Shown here: positions 1-6,909 of the stretch, piece by piece | How the letters are laid out: each line of letters opens with the position of its first letter | How positions within the stretch are numbered: the stretch's first letter is position 1 | Assembly: GCA_946545505.1 (NCBI GenBank) | Contig: CAMNNN010000005.1 | Coordinates: 1 to 19,079, forward strand | Source of the DNA: an uncultured Clostridia bacterium | GTDB lineage: Bacteria > Bacillota > Clostridia > Saccharofermentanales > Saccharofermentanaceae | Length of the DNA stretch: 19,079 nt | Direction: 5' to 3' | Translations under genes and position numbers: made by a program | The notes under the pieces: generated by a model | Told to the model about the DNA's origin: nothing | Database searches by the model: none | The model's input: only the letters and a program-made list of their open reading frames with translations

Positions 1-266
1 TCTCCAACACAGCTGAGTACGGTGACTATGTAACAGGTCCCAAGATCATTACAGAGGACACTAAGAAGGCCATGAAGAAGGTCCTCAAGGATATCCAGGA
101 CGGATCCTTCGCTAAGGAGTTCCTCCTCGAAATGTCCGATTCCGGCAAGCAGGTTCACTTCAAGGCAATGAGAAAGCTCGCTTCCGAGCATCCTGCAGAG
201 ACAGTCGGTAAGGAGATCAGAAAGCTCTACAGCTGGTCCGACGAGGACAAGCTCATCAACAACTGA
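1..266 (+). CDS. ilvC: Ketol-acid reductoisomerase, C-terminal end (partial)
   Basis: The 5' end lies outside the window. Reading in frame from base 3 gives 87 residues that match the C-terminal knotted helical domain of ketol-acid reductoisomerase: SNTAEYGDYVTGPKII at the start, then a DIQDGSFAKEF stretch and HFKAMRKLASEHPAETVGKE near the end. This NADPH- and Mg-dependent cytoplasmic enzyme converts 2-acetolactate (or acetohydroxybutyrate) to the dihydroxyacid, the substrate of the enzyme encoded next by ilvD. The pairing with ilvD supports a branched-chain amino acid operon that begins upstream. The nucleotide-binding N-terminus is not visible. The identification is firm because the C-terminal signature is characteristic of the family. 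Confidence 0.95.
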   Translation, partial: SNTAEYGDYVTGPKIITEDTKKAMKKVLKDIQDGSFAKEFLLEMSDSGKQVHFKAMRKLASEHPAETVGKEIRKLYSWSDEDKLINN

Positions 267-291
267 TACAGTTCGGGCTGATAGATATGTT

Positions 292-322
292 AAGGGTCGC
301 ACTGTAACATGTGCGGCCCTTT
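292..322 (+). terminator. Hairpin between ilvC and ilvD, partial terminator or processing site
   Basis: Bases 292-302 (AAGGGTCGCAC) pair with 311-321 (GTGCGGCCCTT) over 11 bp with one G-U wobble, around an 8-base loop. The following T stretch is short and broken (TTTACGCTT), so it is a weak intrinsic terminator at best. It could instead partly attenuate ilvD or protect the 3' end of the ilvC message after processing. It lies upstream of the true ilvD ribosome binding site. Confidence 0.5.
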
Positions 323-331
323 ACGCTTACA

Positions 332-340
332 AAGGAAGGA
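332..340 (+). promoter_or_regulatory. Ribosome binding site fixing the ilvD start
   Basis: AAGGAAGGA sits seven bases before the ATG at 348. An in-frame ATG at 309 would add 13 residues with no family similarity, lies inside the intergenic hairpin and has no ribosome binding site. The 348 start is therefore chosen. Confidence 0.8.
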
Positions 341-347
341 TAATGAC

Positions 348-2009
348 ATGATCAAAGACACTTTGGTTGACGGTTTTGCAAATGCGCCTCACAGATCTTT
401 ATACCACGCATTAGGTCTGACTAAGGAAGAGATGGAAAGACCTCTGATCGGTATCGTAAGTTCATATAACGAGATCGTTCCCGGTCACATGAATATCGAC
501 AAGATAGTTGAGGCTGTTAAGGCGGGCGTAAGACTTGCCGGCGGAACTCCGATCGTATTCCCGGCCATCGCAGTTTGTGACGGTATCGCGATGGGACACA
601 TCGGAATGAAGTATTCGCTTGTTACCCGTGATCTTATTGCTGATTCTACAGAGTCCATGGTAATGGCTCACGGCTTCGACGGACTCGTTATGGTTCCTAA
701 CTGCGACAAGAACGTTCCCGGTCTTCTCATGGCTGCAGCAAGGCTGAACCTTCCTACAGTTTTCGTAAGCGGAGGCCCTATGCTCGCGGGAAGAGTAGAC
801 GGCAAGAAGCGTTCTCTCTCCGCCATGTTCGAGGCTACCGGAGCCTATGCGGCGGGTAAGATGGATGCCGAGAAGCTCGAGGAGTTCGTCAACAAGGTTT
901 GTCCTTCCTGCGGCTCGTGTTCCGGTATGTACACCGCGAACTCAATGAACTGCCTTACTGAAGTACTAGGTATGGCACTGTCAGGCAACGGCACAATTCC
1001 TGCTCCTTATTCCGACAGACTTATCCTTGCAAAGCACGCAGGTATGCAGGTAATGGAGTGCGTTAAGAACAATATCCGCCCGAGAGACATTATGACGGCC
1101 GAGGCATTCGAGAATGCAATCGCAGCTGATATGGCTATCGGCTGTTCCACCAACTCGATGCTTCACATTCCGGCTATCGCAAATGAGTGCGGCATCAAGA
1201 TCAATCTTGACCACATCAATGAGATCTCCGCGAGAACACCTAATATCTGTCACCTTGCTCCTGCAGGCCCGACTTATATGGAGGACCTGAATGAAGCCGG
1301 AGGCATATATGCCGTAATGAAGGAACTTCTTGATGAAGGTCTCATCTACGGCAATGTTATGACGATTACAGGAAAGACTTTACGCGAGAATGTACAGTAC
1401 AGCCAGGTAATGGATCCTGAAGTCATCAGACCTCTGGATAACCCGTTCATGAAGGAAGGCGGACTTGCCATCCTGAAGGGTAATCTCGCTCCCGACGGCT
1501 GCGTAGTAAAAAGATCTGCAGTTGCTCCCGAGATGCTCGTTCACGAAGGACCCGCACGCTGCTTCAACAGTGAAGAAGAGGCGATCGAGTTTATTTATTC
1601 GGGCAAGGTTCAGGCCGGTGACGTTATCGTTATCAGATACGAAGGCCCTGCAGGAGGCCCGGGTATGAGAGAGATGCTCTCACCGACTTCCGCTATCGCA
1701 GGTGCAGGTCTCGATAAGGAAGTAGCTCTCATTACAGACGGAAGATTCTCCGGTGCCACAAGAGGTGCGTCAATCGGACATGTAAGCCCCGAGGCTATTT
1801 CCGGCGGTACCATCGCTTATGTTAAGGACGGAGATATCATCTCCATCAACATTCCGGAGTATAAGATCGAACTTAAGATCTCCGATGAGGAGCTTGAAGA
1901 ACGTAAGAAGACCATGAAGATTCTTGAGAAGCCGGAGCTGACCGGTTACCTCAAGCGTTATTCGAAGATGGTCTCATCAGCCGATAAAGGTGCTATAATT
2001 AATTATTGA
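348..2009 (+). CDS. ilvD: Dihydroxyacid dehydratase
   Basis: This 553-residue protein is full length for the family. It dehydrates 2,3-dihydroxy-isovalerate or -methylvalerate to the 2-oxoacid precursors of valine, leucine and isoleucine, in the cytoplasm. Diagnostic motifs are NCDKNVPG (C119 D120 K121), [16 protein letters not shown] (C185, C188, C191), [10 protein letters not shown] and [12 protein letters not shown] followed by GHVSPEA. The N-terminal region reads YNEIVPGH, where [2Fe-2S]-type enzymes carry a third cysteine in a PCN motif; the pattern instead resembles the E. coli enzyme, which carries an oxygen-labile [4Fe-4S] cluster. That would suit a strict anaerobe, but the cluster type is an inference. 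It follows ilvC and has its own strong ribosome binding site. A TATAAT near its 3' end probably serves the next gene. Confidence 0.96.
   Translation: MIKDTLVDGFANAPHRSLYHALGLTKEEMERPLIGIVSSYNEIVPGHMNIDKIVEAVKAGVRLAGGTPIVFPAIAVCDGIAMGHIGMKYSLVTRDLIADSTESMVMAHGFDGLVMVPNCDKNVPGLLMAAARLNLPTVFVSGGPMLAGRVDGKKRSLSAMFEATGAYAAGKMDAEKLEEFVNKVCPSCGSCSGMYTANSMNCLTEVLGMALSGNGTIPAPYSDRLILAKHAGMQVMECVKNNIRPRDIMTAEAFENAIAADMAIGCSTNSMLHIPAIANECGIKINLDHINEISARTPNICHLAPAGPTYMEDLNEAGGIYAVMKELLDEGLIYGNVMTITGKTLRENVQYSQVMDPEVIRPLDNPFMKEGGLAILKGNLAPDGCVVKRSAVAPEMLVHEGPARCFNSEEEAIEFIYSGKVQAGDVIVIRYEGPAGGPGMREMLSPTSAIAGAGLDKEVALITDGRFSGATRGASIGHVSPEAISGGTIAYVKDGDIISINIPEYKIELKISDEELEERKKTMKILEKPELTGYLKRYSKMVSSADKGAIINY
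1994..1999 (+). promoter_or_regulatory. Possible -10 element for the HD-GYP gene
   Basis: A perfect TATAAT lies within the last codons of ilvD, 32 bases before the next ATG. No convincing -35 hexamer is seen about 17 bases upstream, so the call is tentative. Confidence 0.3.
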
Positions 2010-2031
2010 TAAATATTTTTGATTAGCACAC

Positions 2032-3234
2032 ATGAAGACTAAAGAGAACAACGCGACCAGAATACTGATACTTCTTTTTGTTTTGCTGCTGGCATTAACA
2101 GCTGCTTATGCCATGTATATCAGAAAGAGTGCCATGATGGTGCGCAGATTCGGTCCCGGTGACGCGGAGATGTCTCTTGAAGTCTCGAATCCTGAAGGCA
2201 AGGTCTGGGAGGATATGTACAGATTCCCGGGTATGCCGTGCGGCGCCGAGTATTCAGTCGTAGTTAATAATAACGATGACAGAAAACTCACGGACTGGTC
2301 CGTCAGAATAGACTTTGATGCTCCGTTCGAGATCGACTCTTCATGGAACGGCGAGTATCTTATCGAAGGTAATTCTCTTGTGTTCTCTCCTGATCAGGAG
2401 ATGAGCCTGGTTCAGGTCGATGATGACTGCTACTTCGGTGCGGTTCTGTATTCGCGACATCTTCTGAATGTTAATTCGTATTCGATCATGGGCAAGATGC
2501 CTCTTGATCCCAAGACGATGCCTGCGACATATATCCTGTTCGTCCTGTATTTGTTCTGGTTCATCTATGTCGGATCATCAATCCTGTCGAAGCAGAAGAT
2601 CGCGAATATGCAGAAGCAAAGAGAGCATGATATCGAGATCCTCGATCAGTCGATAAGAACATTTACTTCTTTCATCGATGCGAAGGACAGCTATACGAGA
2701 AACCATTCCATCCGAGTCGCCATCTATGCGAAGGAGATAGGAAGAAGGATCGGACTCGAGGAAGATGACCTTCAGAATCTCTATTACGGAACTCTTCTTC
2801 ACGATGTCGGCAAGATCGGTATTCCCGATGAGATCTTGGGTAACGAGGGCAGATTAAGTCCCGAAGAGTATGAGATCATCAAGACTCATCCTATGAAGGG
2901 TGTTGAGATGCTTGAGCATTTTACTGCTATTCCGAACATCTCCGACTGTGCTCACTATCATCATGAAAGATATGACGGAAAGGGTTATCCCGAAGGCTTT
3001 ACAAGGGAGCAGATCCCTCTGTTCGGTCGTATCGCGGCTATTGCCGATTCATTTGATGTTATGTCGCTCGACAGAAAGTACCAGAAGGCCATGAGCCGTG
3101 AGAAGATAATCGAAGAGCTTAATGCCAATGCCGGCACTCAGTTCGATCCTAAGCTCGTTCCTGTAATCATCGGAATGCTTAATGACGGGTTTACTGACAA
3201 GATCCGTGAGGAGTATGGTCCTACCGACGACTGA
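2032..3234 (+). CDS. Membrane HD-GYP phosphodiesterase with CBM2-like outer domain
   Basis: This is a 400-residue protein. An N-terminal membrane segment (about 9-30) is followed by an outer domain (about 45-160), a second membrane segment (about 166-184), a linker (about 190-215) and an HD-GYP domain (about 215-385). HD-GYP residues are present: H257-D258 in HDVGKIGIPDEIL, then HHERYDGKGYPEG (H310-P320). Such domains hydrolyse cyclic di-GMP or related dinucleotides, so the product is probably an intracellular signalling enzyme controlled from outside. The outer domain has the pattern of family 2 carbohydrate-binding modules: NNNDDRKLTDWSVRIDF, then SSWNGEY and GNSLVFSP, with W89 and W105 where CBM2 has binding tryptophans. 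That assignment is an inference from pattern. No clear ribosome binding site precedes the ATG, which lies 22 bases after ilvD. The stop abuts the stop of the opposite-strand gene. Confidence 0.85.
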   Translation: MKTKENNATRILILLFVLLLALTAAYAMYIRKSAMMVRRFGPGDAEMSLEVSNPEGKVWEDMYRFPGMPCGAEYSVVVNNNDDRKLTDWSVRIDFDAPFEIDSSWNGEYLIEGNSLVFSPDQEMSLVQVDDDCYFGAVLYSRHLLNVNSYSIMGKMPLDPKTMPATYILFVLYLFWFIYVGSSILSKQKIANMQKQREHDIEILDQSIRTFTSFIDAKDSYTRNHSIRVAIYAKEIGRRIGLEEDDLQNLYYGTLLHDVGKIGIPDEILGNEGRLSPEEYEIIKTHPMKGVEMLEHFTAIPNISDCAHYHHERYDGKGYPEGFTREQIPLFGRIAAIADSFDVMSLDRKYQKAMSREKIIEELNANAGTQFDPKLVPVIIGMLNDGFTDKIREEYGPTDD

Positions 3235-4440
3235 TCAGCCGGTTATCGTCTTAACGATATCGGGAAGATAGCTTGCTCCGAAGTCTCCCAGACAGATAAC
3301 GACAAAACTCCAGAATAAGGGGGAATGTACGCACTTGCCGATAATCGCGCCTGTGCGGGGTTCACCGGGAGCTTTGTACGGTTTGAATCTGTTGTTAAAT
3401 ACACAGAACAGGACTATACCCGTTACTGCGATGGCAAAGAGTAATAGCATCCACATCACCAAAGCGACCGCAGTAAGCTGAATATCATAAGGCAGATCTT
3501 CAAGGTGCTCCAGCTCGTCCATATACGGCATAAGCTTAATGTACATGGATGCGGTGACTATGGAAGTAGTAAGGTTAACGGTCATGTGCAGCAGTATAGG
3601 GTAGATCACATTTCCGGTTCTGATGAATATGAAAGCGAACAGCATTCCGATCAGGGAAGCGAAGAAGAACTGCTGGAAGTTGCCGTGGAATAATCCGAAC
3701 ATGAATCCCGACAGGATGATGGAGAAAGTCTCTCCGTACTTTATTGTTCTTTCCACAAGCAGCTTCCTGAATATAAGCTCTTCGAATATCGGACCGAGGA
3801 TGCCGATTACGAGTACTCTCTCAATCAGCGTGGTGGAAGAGATTATCTCGGCTATATTGCTTTGAGAAGGCTCGTCCCCCTGGAAAGGCACTGTGAGCAC
3901 GAGTTCGAATGGTAACCCTATAATCACTCCGATAAGGCACAGCCCGCACATCGACATCAGGCATAAGAACAGGAATGAAAACGTTGGGGTCCTCTTCTCG
4001 ATCTTCATCTTGGGAACTTTCCTTAAGGCAAGAAGAAGAAGGGGAGCACCCGTCACATATATCGTAAGTATGGTGATGATAAGCGACACGCGTGCAGGAT
4101 AATCCTGAGCCAATTCTTCGGCATCGGGTATTACCGCGAAGAACAGGACCTGGAGAAGCAGAGGTAAGACTGAGATCACGACAGCAAGGAACGTGTACCT
4201 CGCACTTACGGCTTCCGCCCTCTCGAAAAGAGGATCACATGCCTTGTTTATCTTTCCTGTTATGAGTGCCAGCACGATTACCGCGAGCGATAATACGCCG
4301 GTCACGAGTAAAGATACGATGGAGAAAGTTCTGTCCAGATTGTTTTGAAGGGAGACCGTCATAACTACATATGACAGCGTGAACAATACCGAAGCTGCGA
4401 AAGTTACCCACGGCATGACCGTGTTTCTTCTATATTCCAT
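3235..4440 (-). CDS. CPBP-family intramembrane metalloprotease (CAAX/bacteriocin-processing type)
   Basis: This is a 401-residue integral membrane protein with roughly eight or more hydrophobic segments. The CPBP (Abi) signature is complete: EELIFR (E220, E221, R225), FGLFHGN (H252) and HMTVN (H285, N289). Family members are Rce1-like intramembrane proteases or putative self-immunity and processing proteins for small peptides; the substrate here cannot be inferred. The N-terminal half (to about residue 185) carries extra membrane segments not needed for the catalytic core. The start at 4440 is chosen because GGAGGG lies six bases upstream, and a predicted -10 on the minus strand puts transcription start near 4480, making an upstream in-frame ATG at 4482 unusable. 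The gene is divergent from the YunG-like gene and convergent with the HD-GYP gene, with no bases between the stops. Confidence 0.85.
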   Translation of the reverse strand: MEYRRNTVMPWVTFAASVLFTLSYVVMTVSLQNNLDRTFSIVSLLVTGVLSLAVIVLALITGKINKACDPLFERAEAVSARYTFLAVVISVLPLLLQVLFFAVIPDAEELAQDYPARVSLIITILTIYVTGAPLLLLALRKVPKMKIEKRTPTFSFLFLCLMSMCGLCLIGVIIGLPFELVLTVPFQGDEPSQSNIAEIISSTTLIERVLVIGILGPIFEELIFRKLLVERTIKYGETFSIILSGFMFGLFHGNFQQFFFASLIGMLFAFIFIRTGNVIYPILLHMTVNLTTSIVTASMYIKLMPYMDELEHLEDLPYDIQLTAVALVMWMLLLFAIAVTGIVLFCVFNNRFKPYKAPGEPRTGAIIGKCVHSPLFWSFVVICLGDFGASYLPDIVKTITG

Positions 4441-4446
4441 TTCTAT

Positions 4447-4452
4447 CCCTCC
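4447..4452 (-). promoter_or_regulatory. Ribosome binding site fixing the CPBP protease start
   Basis: On the minus strand GGAGGG precedes the ATG at 4440 by six bases. The longer frame beginning at 4482 lacks such a site. Confidence 0.75.
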
Positions 4453-4457
4453 AAGCA

Positions 4458-4515
4458 TTGACATACAAGAGCAAAATGCCATACTTATTATACTTATGGG
4501 TATAAATGCAGTAAA
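4458..4515. promoter_or_regulatory. Overlapping divergent promoters
   Basis: Minus strand: TATAAT (bases 4492-4487) with a TTTACT -35 (4515-4510) 17 bases upstream, giving a start near 4480 for the CPBP gene. Plus strand: TTGACA (4458-4463), then 16 bases, then CATACT (4480-4485), giving a start near 4492 for the YunG-like gene. The two elements interleave, so occupancy could be mutually exclusive. Hexamers were matched by eye. Confidence 0.45.
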
Positions 4516-4525
4516 GGTAACTTAA

Positions 4526-4987
4526 ATGTCTGAAGGTAAGCGTTACAATTTCTACGGCTGGCAGGATGCCGGTGTTCTTCCCGTAAATCCTGAATACAGT
4601 GCGGCAGGTACTCCCCGTGATCTTTATGATATTCTCGATAAACTGTGGTGCAGGCAGACTTGTGCACCGAGAATGCAGGATGAGTGGAGCGAAGACAACA
4701 AGACTCTCGGCCAGTGCTCCATAACCGCTTTCCTCGTTCAGGACATTTACGGCGGAACCGTTTACGGTATATTGAGGCCGGGCGGCAACTACCACTGCTA
4801 TAACGATGTTGACGGTCACATGTTCGACCTGACGTCGGAGCAGTTCGGTGAAGAAGCGGCAAGCCTTATTTATGAAGGCAACCCCGTGCAGGAGCGCGAG
4901 GTTCATTTCGCGAAGGAAGAGAAGAGACTTCGTTATGAGCACCTTAAGAAGATGCTGAATGAAGCTCTCGGAGTAGAGGAGAACTAA
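4526..4987 (+). CDS. YunG-like protein of unknown function
   Basis: This 153-residue soluble protein resembles the family of Bacillus YunG. The recognisable core is LWCRQTCAPRMQDEWSEDN, then GQCSITAFLVQDIYGG, then a His-containing stretch (NYHCYND) and MFDLTSEQF. The order of conserved Cys (C64 in GQC), His (H90) and Asp (D101 in DLT) is reminiscent of papain- or transglutaminase-like folds, but catalytic activity is speculation; no biochemical role is established that I can name. A modest AAAGG ribosome binding site lies eight bases before the ATG. The stop codon is followed after one base by the GTG of the DUF815 ATPase, so the two are almost certainly co-translated and may work together. 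Confidence 0.65.
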   Translation: MSEGKRYNFYGWQDAGVLPVNPEYSAAGTPRDLYDILDKLWCRQTCAPRMQDEWSEDNKTLGQCSITAFLVQDIYGGTVYGILRPGGNYHCYNDVDGHMFDLTSEQFGEEAASLIYEGNPVQEREVHFAKEEKRLRYEHLKKMLNEALGVEEN

Positions 4988-4988
4988 G

Positions 4989-6200
4989 GTGTCAGACGTG
5001 TTAAGAGAGATATGTTCGATAGCGCTTTTCAGGAATGTAAGGGAGAAAGAGCCTCTTAAGAGCCTGTGTGATTTTCTCCTTAAGATGGGGCCCGGCTTCA
5101 GCATGGAAGAGATGATCGACAGCTACGGTCACTTCGTCTCAGTGCTGTACGAGATGAGACCTGATGCTGACCTGTCTGCGGCTATCTGGGATACGCTTTC
5201 CGAGGACATGAATCCTTTCTTAAGATACAAGATAGATTCCATCACATCTCCTGACAGCACCCGGAAGATGAGCACACTTATTAAGCTTACGGCTGAAAGA
5301 GAACTCGACCTGCTTACGAGGATCGGAAACTACACGTCATTTGATTTCAAGGATGCCATGGTCTATGACGGATACCTTCCGGATTTCACTTCATCGCACA
5401 TTGACTTTAAGAAGCGTTATATGAAGATGATCGATCAGATCGAGACAAGCGGTTACGGCGTCTATTCGCGCTGCGATTTCTTCAGGATCAAGGACGGCAA
5501 TCTCATGCCTGTTAAGACACCTGATCCCATCTGTGCCGAGGATATGTTCTGCTATGAACGCCAGAGGAACAGAGTCTACGACAACACCCGTGCTTTCGCT
5601 TCCGGCAAGGCATTCGAGGATGTGCTGCTGTACGGCGATGCGGGTACCGGCAAGTCATCCACGGTTAAGACTGCGGCGCGTATGTTCTTTGATCAGGGTG
5701 TGCGCCTCGTCGAGGTGCCGAAGAGCGAACTCCATCATTTATCTGAAGTATTCGAGCTTTTGTCAGAGGTTCCGATGAAGTTTATCCTGTTTATCGATGA
5801 CATATCATTCGATGCCGATGACGACAGGATCGGCACGCTTAAATCTGTTATCGAAGGAGCGGCAGGAGGCGGCAGGAAGAACATAGCCGTCTACGCCACC
5901 AGCAACAGGCGCCACATGATAAAGGAGACTTTCTCTGCCCGTGAGAATGAGATTCATACTTCGGATACGATAGCAGAGCAGATGAGTTTGTCTGAAAGAT
6001 TCGGACTTCGCATTCTGTTCGATAAGCCCAATAAGGACACATATCTTGAGATCGTTCAGGGGCTTTGTAAACTCAGAGGAATCGAGGCAGACCGCGAAAA
6101 GCTCGCGCAGGCAGCCGAACTGTTTGCTATGAGGGGCGGCGGGCGTTCTGCAAGAATCGCGAGACAGTTCGTGGATTCACTCGGAGGACCTATCTTATAA
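4989..6200 (+). CDS. DUF815-family AAA+ ATPase
   Basis: This 403-residue protein has a helical N-terminal region (about 1-185) and a C-terminal P-loop ATPase (about 195-400). Walker A is GDAGTGKS (216-223), Walker B FILFIDD (265-271), and a sensor-1-like ATSNRR follows at 303-308; together with the adjacent SFDADDDR and LKSVIEG elements these are typical of DUF815 (PF05673). Its cellular role is not established. It begins with GTG one base after the preceding stop, and GAGGAG lies about seven bases upstream inside the YunG-like gene, indicating translational coupling. It is cytoplasmic, with no membrane segments. An AT-rich hairpin follows the stop. Confidence 0.85.
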   Translation: MSDVLREICSIALFRNVREKEPLKSLCDFLLKMGPGFSMEEMIDSYGHFVSVLYEMRPDADLSAAIWDTLSEDMNPFLRYKIDSITSPDSTRKMSTLIKLTAERELDLLTRIGNYTSFDFKDAMVYDGYLPDFTSSHIDFKKRYMKMIDQIETSGYGVYSRCDFFRIKDGNLMPVKTPDPICAEDMFCYERQRNRVYDNTRAFASGKAFEDVLLYGDAGTGKSSTVKTAARMFFDQGVRLVEVPKSELHHLSEVFELLSEVPMKFILFIDDISFDADDDRIGTLKSVIEGAAGGGRKNIAVYATSNRRHMIKETFSARENEIHTSDTIAEQMSLSERFGLRILFDKPNKDTYLEIVQGLCKLRGIEADREKLAQAAELFAMRGGGRSARIARQFVDSLGGPIL

Positions 6201-6206
6201 TTTTCA

Positions 6207-6230
6207 TATGAAAGCTATATCTCTTTCATA
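6207..6230 (+). terminator. AT-rich hairpin after the DUF815 gene
   Basis: TATGAAAG (6207-6214) and CTTTCATA (6223-6230) form a perfect 8 bp stem with an 8-base loop, starting seven bases after the stop. Only four T residues follow within the next ten bases, so it is a weak terminator candidate. Confidence 0.35.
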
Positions 6231-6235
6231 CAGTT

Positions 6236-6264
6236 TTGCCTAACTTTATTCACTTTTATTTAAT
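6236..6264 (+). promoter_or_regulatory. Promoter of a small transcription unit
   Basis: TTGCCT (6236-6241), a 17-base spacer and TTTAAT (6259-6264) match the sigma-A consensus in 4 and 5 of 6 positions. Predicted transcription start is near 6271, inside a 7 bp hairpin. No protein gene of normal size lies downstream on this strand before the terminator at 6438. Confidence 0.5.
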
Positions 6265-6267
6265 ACA

Positions 6268-6409
6268 CATCAGCGGGTGCTGATGATAAGATAAAACCAT
6301 AAAAGATAAACGTTTTACGTGAAAGGGGTGAGACCGATGTACGATGATCAAACTATAGCGGGACTTAGGTCTCGCACAATGATTACCTCCTAAGGATTTG
6401 GTTTTATTT
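6268..6409 (+). ncRNA. Candidate structured RNA in the 6201-6499 gene-free stretch
   Basis: Between a predicted promoter and a strong terminator lie nested inverted repeats. CATCAGC/GCTGATG (6268-6274 with 6279-6285) has a four-base loop. A long-range 11 bp helix with one G-U joins 6289-6299 to 6399-6409. Inside it, 6328-6335 (GTGAGACC) pairs with 6368-6375 (GGTCTCGC) over 8 bp. An alternative helix, CTTAGG (6364-6369) with CCTAAG (6389-6394), shares bases with the inner stem, so two folds compete. I recognise no Rfam family. It could be an sRNA or the structured message of a tiny peptide. Confidence 0.35.
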
Positions 6410-6442
6410 CTTTAACATATAGGCATTTTCAATAAGAAAAAG
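6337..6442 (+). pseudogene. Possible decayed holin-like (type I toxin) small peptide gene
   Basis: GAAAGGGGTG (6321-6330) is a good ribosome binding site seven bases before ATG 6337. The open frame is only 18 codons (MYDDQTIAGLRSRTMITS, stop 6391-6393). Beyond the stop the same frame continues as GFGFISLTYRHFQ, and a +1 frame then gives IFNKKKG just before the terminator. Read together, a short N-terminus, an MI-containing hydrophobic stretch, a basic KKK tail and a terminator directly behind it recall the putative holin-like toxin family of Bacillota, here broken by a stop and a frameshift. This comparison is from memory and is tentative. The 18-residue peptide itself might be the true product. 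Confidence 0.3.
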
Positions 6443-6465
6443 GGAACTCTTCCGAGTTCCCTTTT
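6438..6465. terminator. Bidirectional intrinsic terminator
   Basis: AAAAGGGAACTC (6438-6449), loop TTCC, GAGTTCCCTTTT (6454-6465): a perfect 12 bp stem. The plus strand ends in TTTTCTC. The minus strand ends in TTTTTCTTATT, giving a strong terminator for the DUF4190 gene; the same hairpin closes the small plus-strand unit starting near 6271. Confidence 0.85.
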
Positions 6466-6499
6466 CTCATGATCAATTACTGATCGAATCCGGCAGATA

Positions 6500-6811
6500 T
6501 CAGCCGAAGTACTGGCTGTAATCGATAGGGTTAACGATGTTCATGATGATACCGATTACCCAGATTACGCATCCGATGATACCGAGTACGAGACCTGCTG
6601 TAGCCATTCCGCTCTTAGATGTGCCCTTGTTCTTGGCTGTGATAGAGAGGATGATAGCAGCAATAGCACAAGGTCCGCAGCAGATAATGCCGAGAATACC
6701 TGTAACCAATGCAGCAGTAGCGTTACCGTCACCTGCGTTAGCTGAGGGAGCGTCGTTGTTCCATGTAGGCTCCGGCTGCTGATAGTACTGAGCTTCATTG
6801 TTGTTTTCCAT
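6500..6811 (-). CDS. DUF4190 small membrane protein
   Basis: This 103-residue protein has a disordered, Gln/Asn-rich N-terminus (1-30) and two hydrophobic segments (about 33-57 and 71-93) joined by a short basic loop (NKGTSKSG). The layout of an ALVTGILGI segment, the loop and an MATAGLVLGIIG segment is the DUF4190 (PF13828) pattern. The function is unknown; related proteins are small membrane components sometimes found beside DUF2752 proteins, as here. GGAAGGAGAG lies about eight bases before the ATG, supporting the start. The gene ends shortly before the strong bidirectional terminator. It lies 98 bases downstream of the DUF2752 gene on the same strand; that gap contains an AT-rich stretch (TATATT on the minus strand), so a separate promoter is possible. 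Confidence 0.8.
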   Translation of the reverse strand: MENNNEAQYYQQPEPTWNNDAPSANAGDGNATAALVTGILGIICCGPCAIAAIILSITAKNKGTSKSGMATAGLVLGIIGCVIWVIGIIMNIVNPIDYSQYFG

Positions 6812-6909
6812 TGTGAATACTCTCCTTCCATGAATTATCAGTAATATATCACGTTTTTATGATGTTTACTACTTATAATTAGAGCCTTAAACATATCTTA
6901 AAGATAATG

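Noticed and set aside
309..347. Upstream in-frame ATG that would lengthen ilvD by 13 residues
   Set aside because: It lies within the intergenic hairpin, has no ribosome binding site, and the added residues resemble nothing in the family; ATG 348 follows AAGGAAGGA.
4430..5104. Minus-strand open frame of 224 codons opposite the YunG-like gene
   Set aside because: It is antisense to two convincing plus-strand genes, overlaps the divergent promoter region, and its translation has no recognisable domain or protein-like pattern.
6337..6409. tmRNA, SRP RNA, 6S RNA or c-di-GMP riboswitch in the gene-free stretch
   Set aside because: No ALAA-type tag, no SRP tetraloop or GGAAGCA core, no extended 6S-like bubble and no c-di-GMP aptamer consensus were found.
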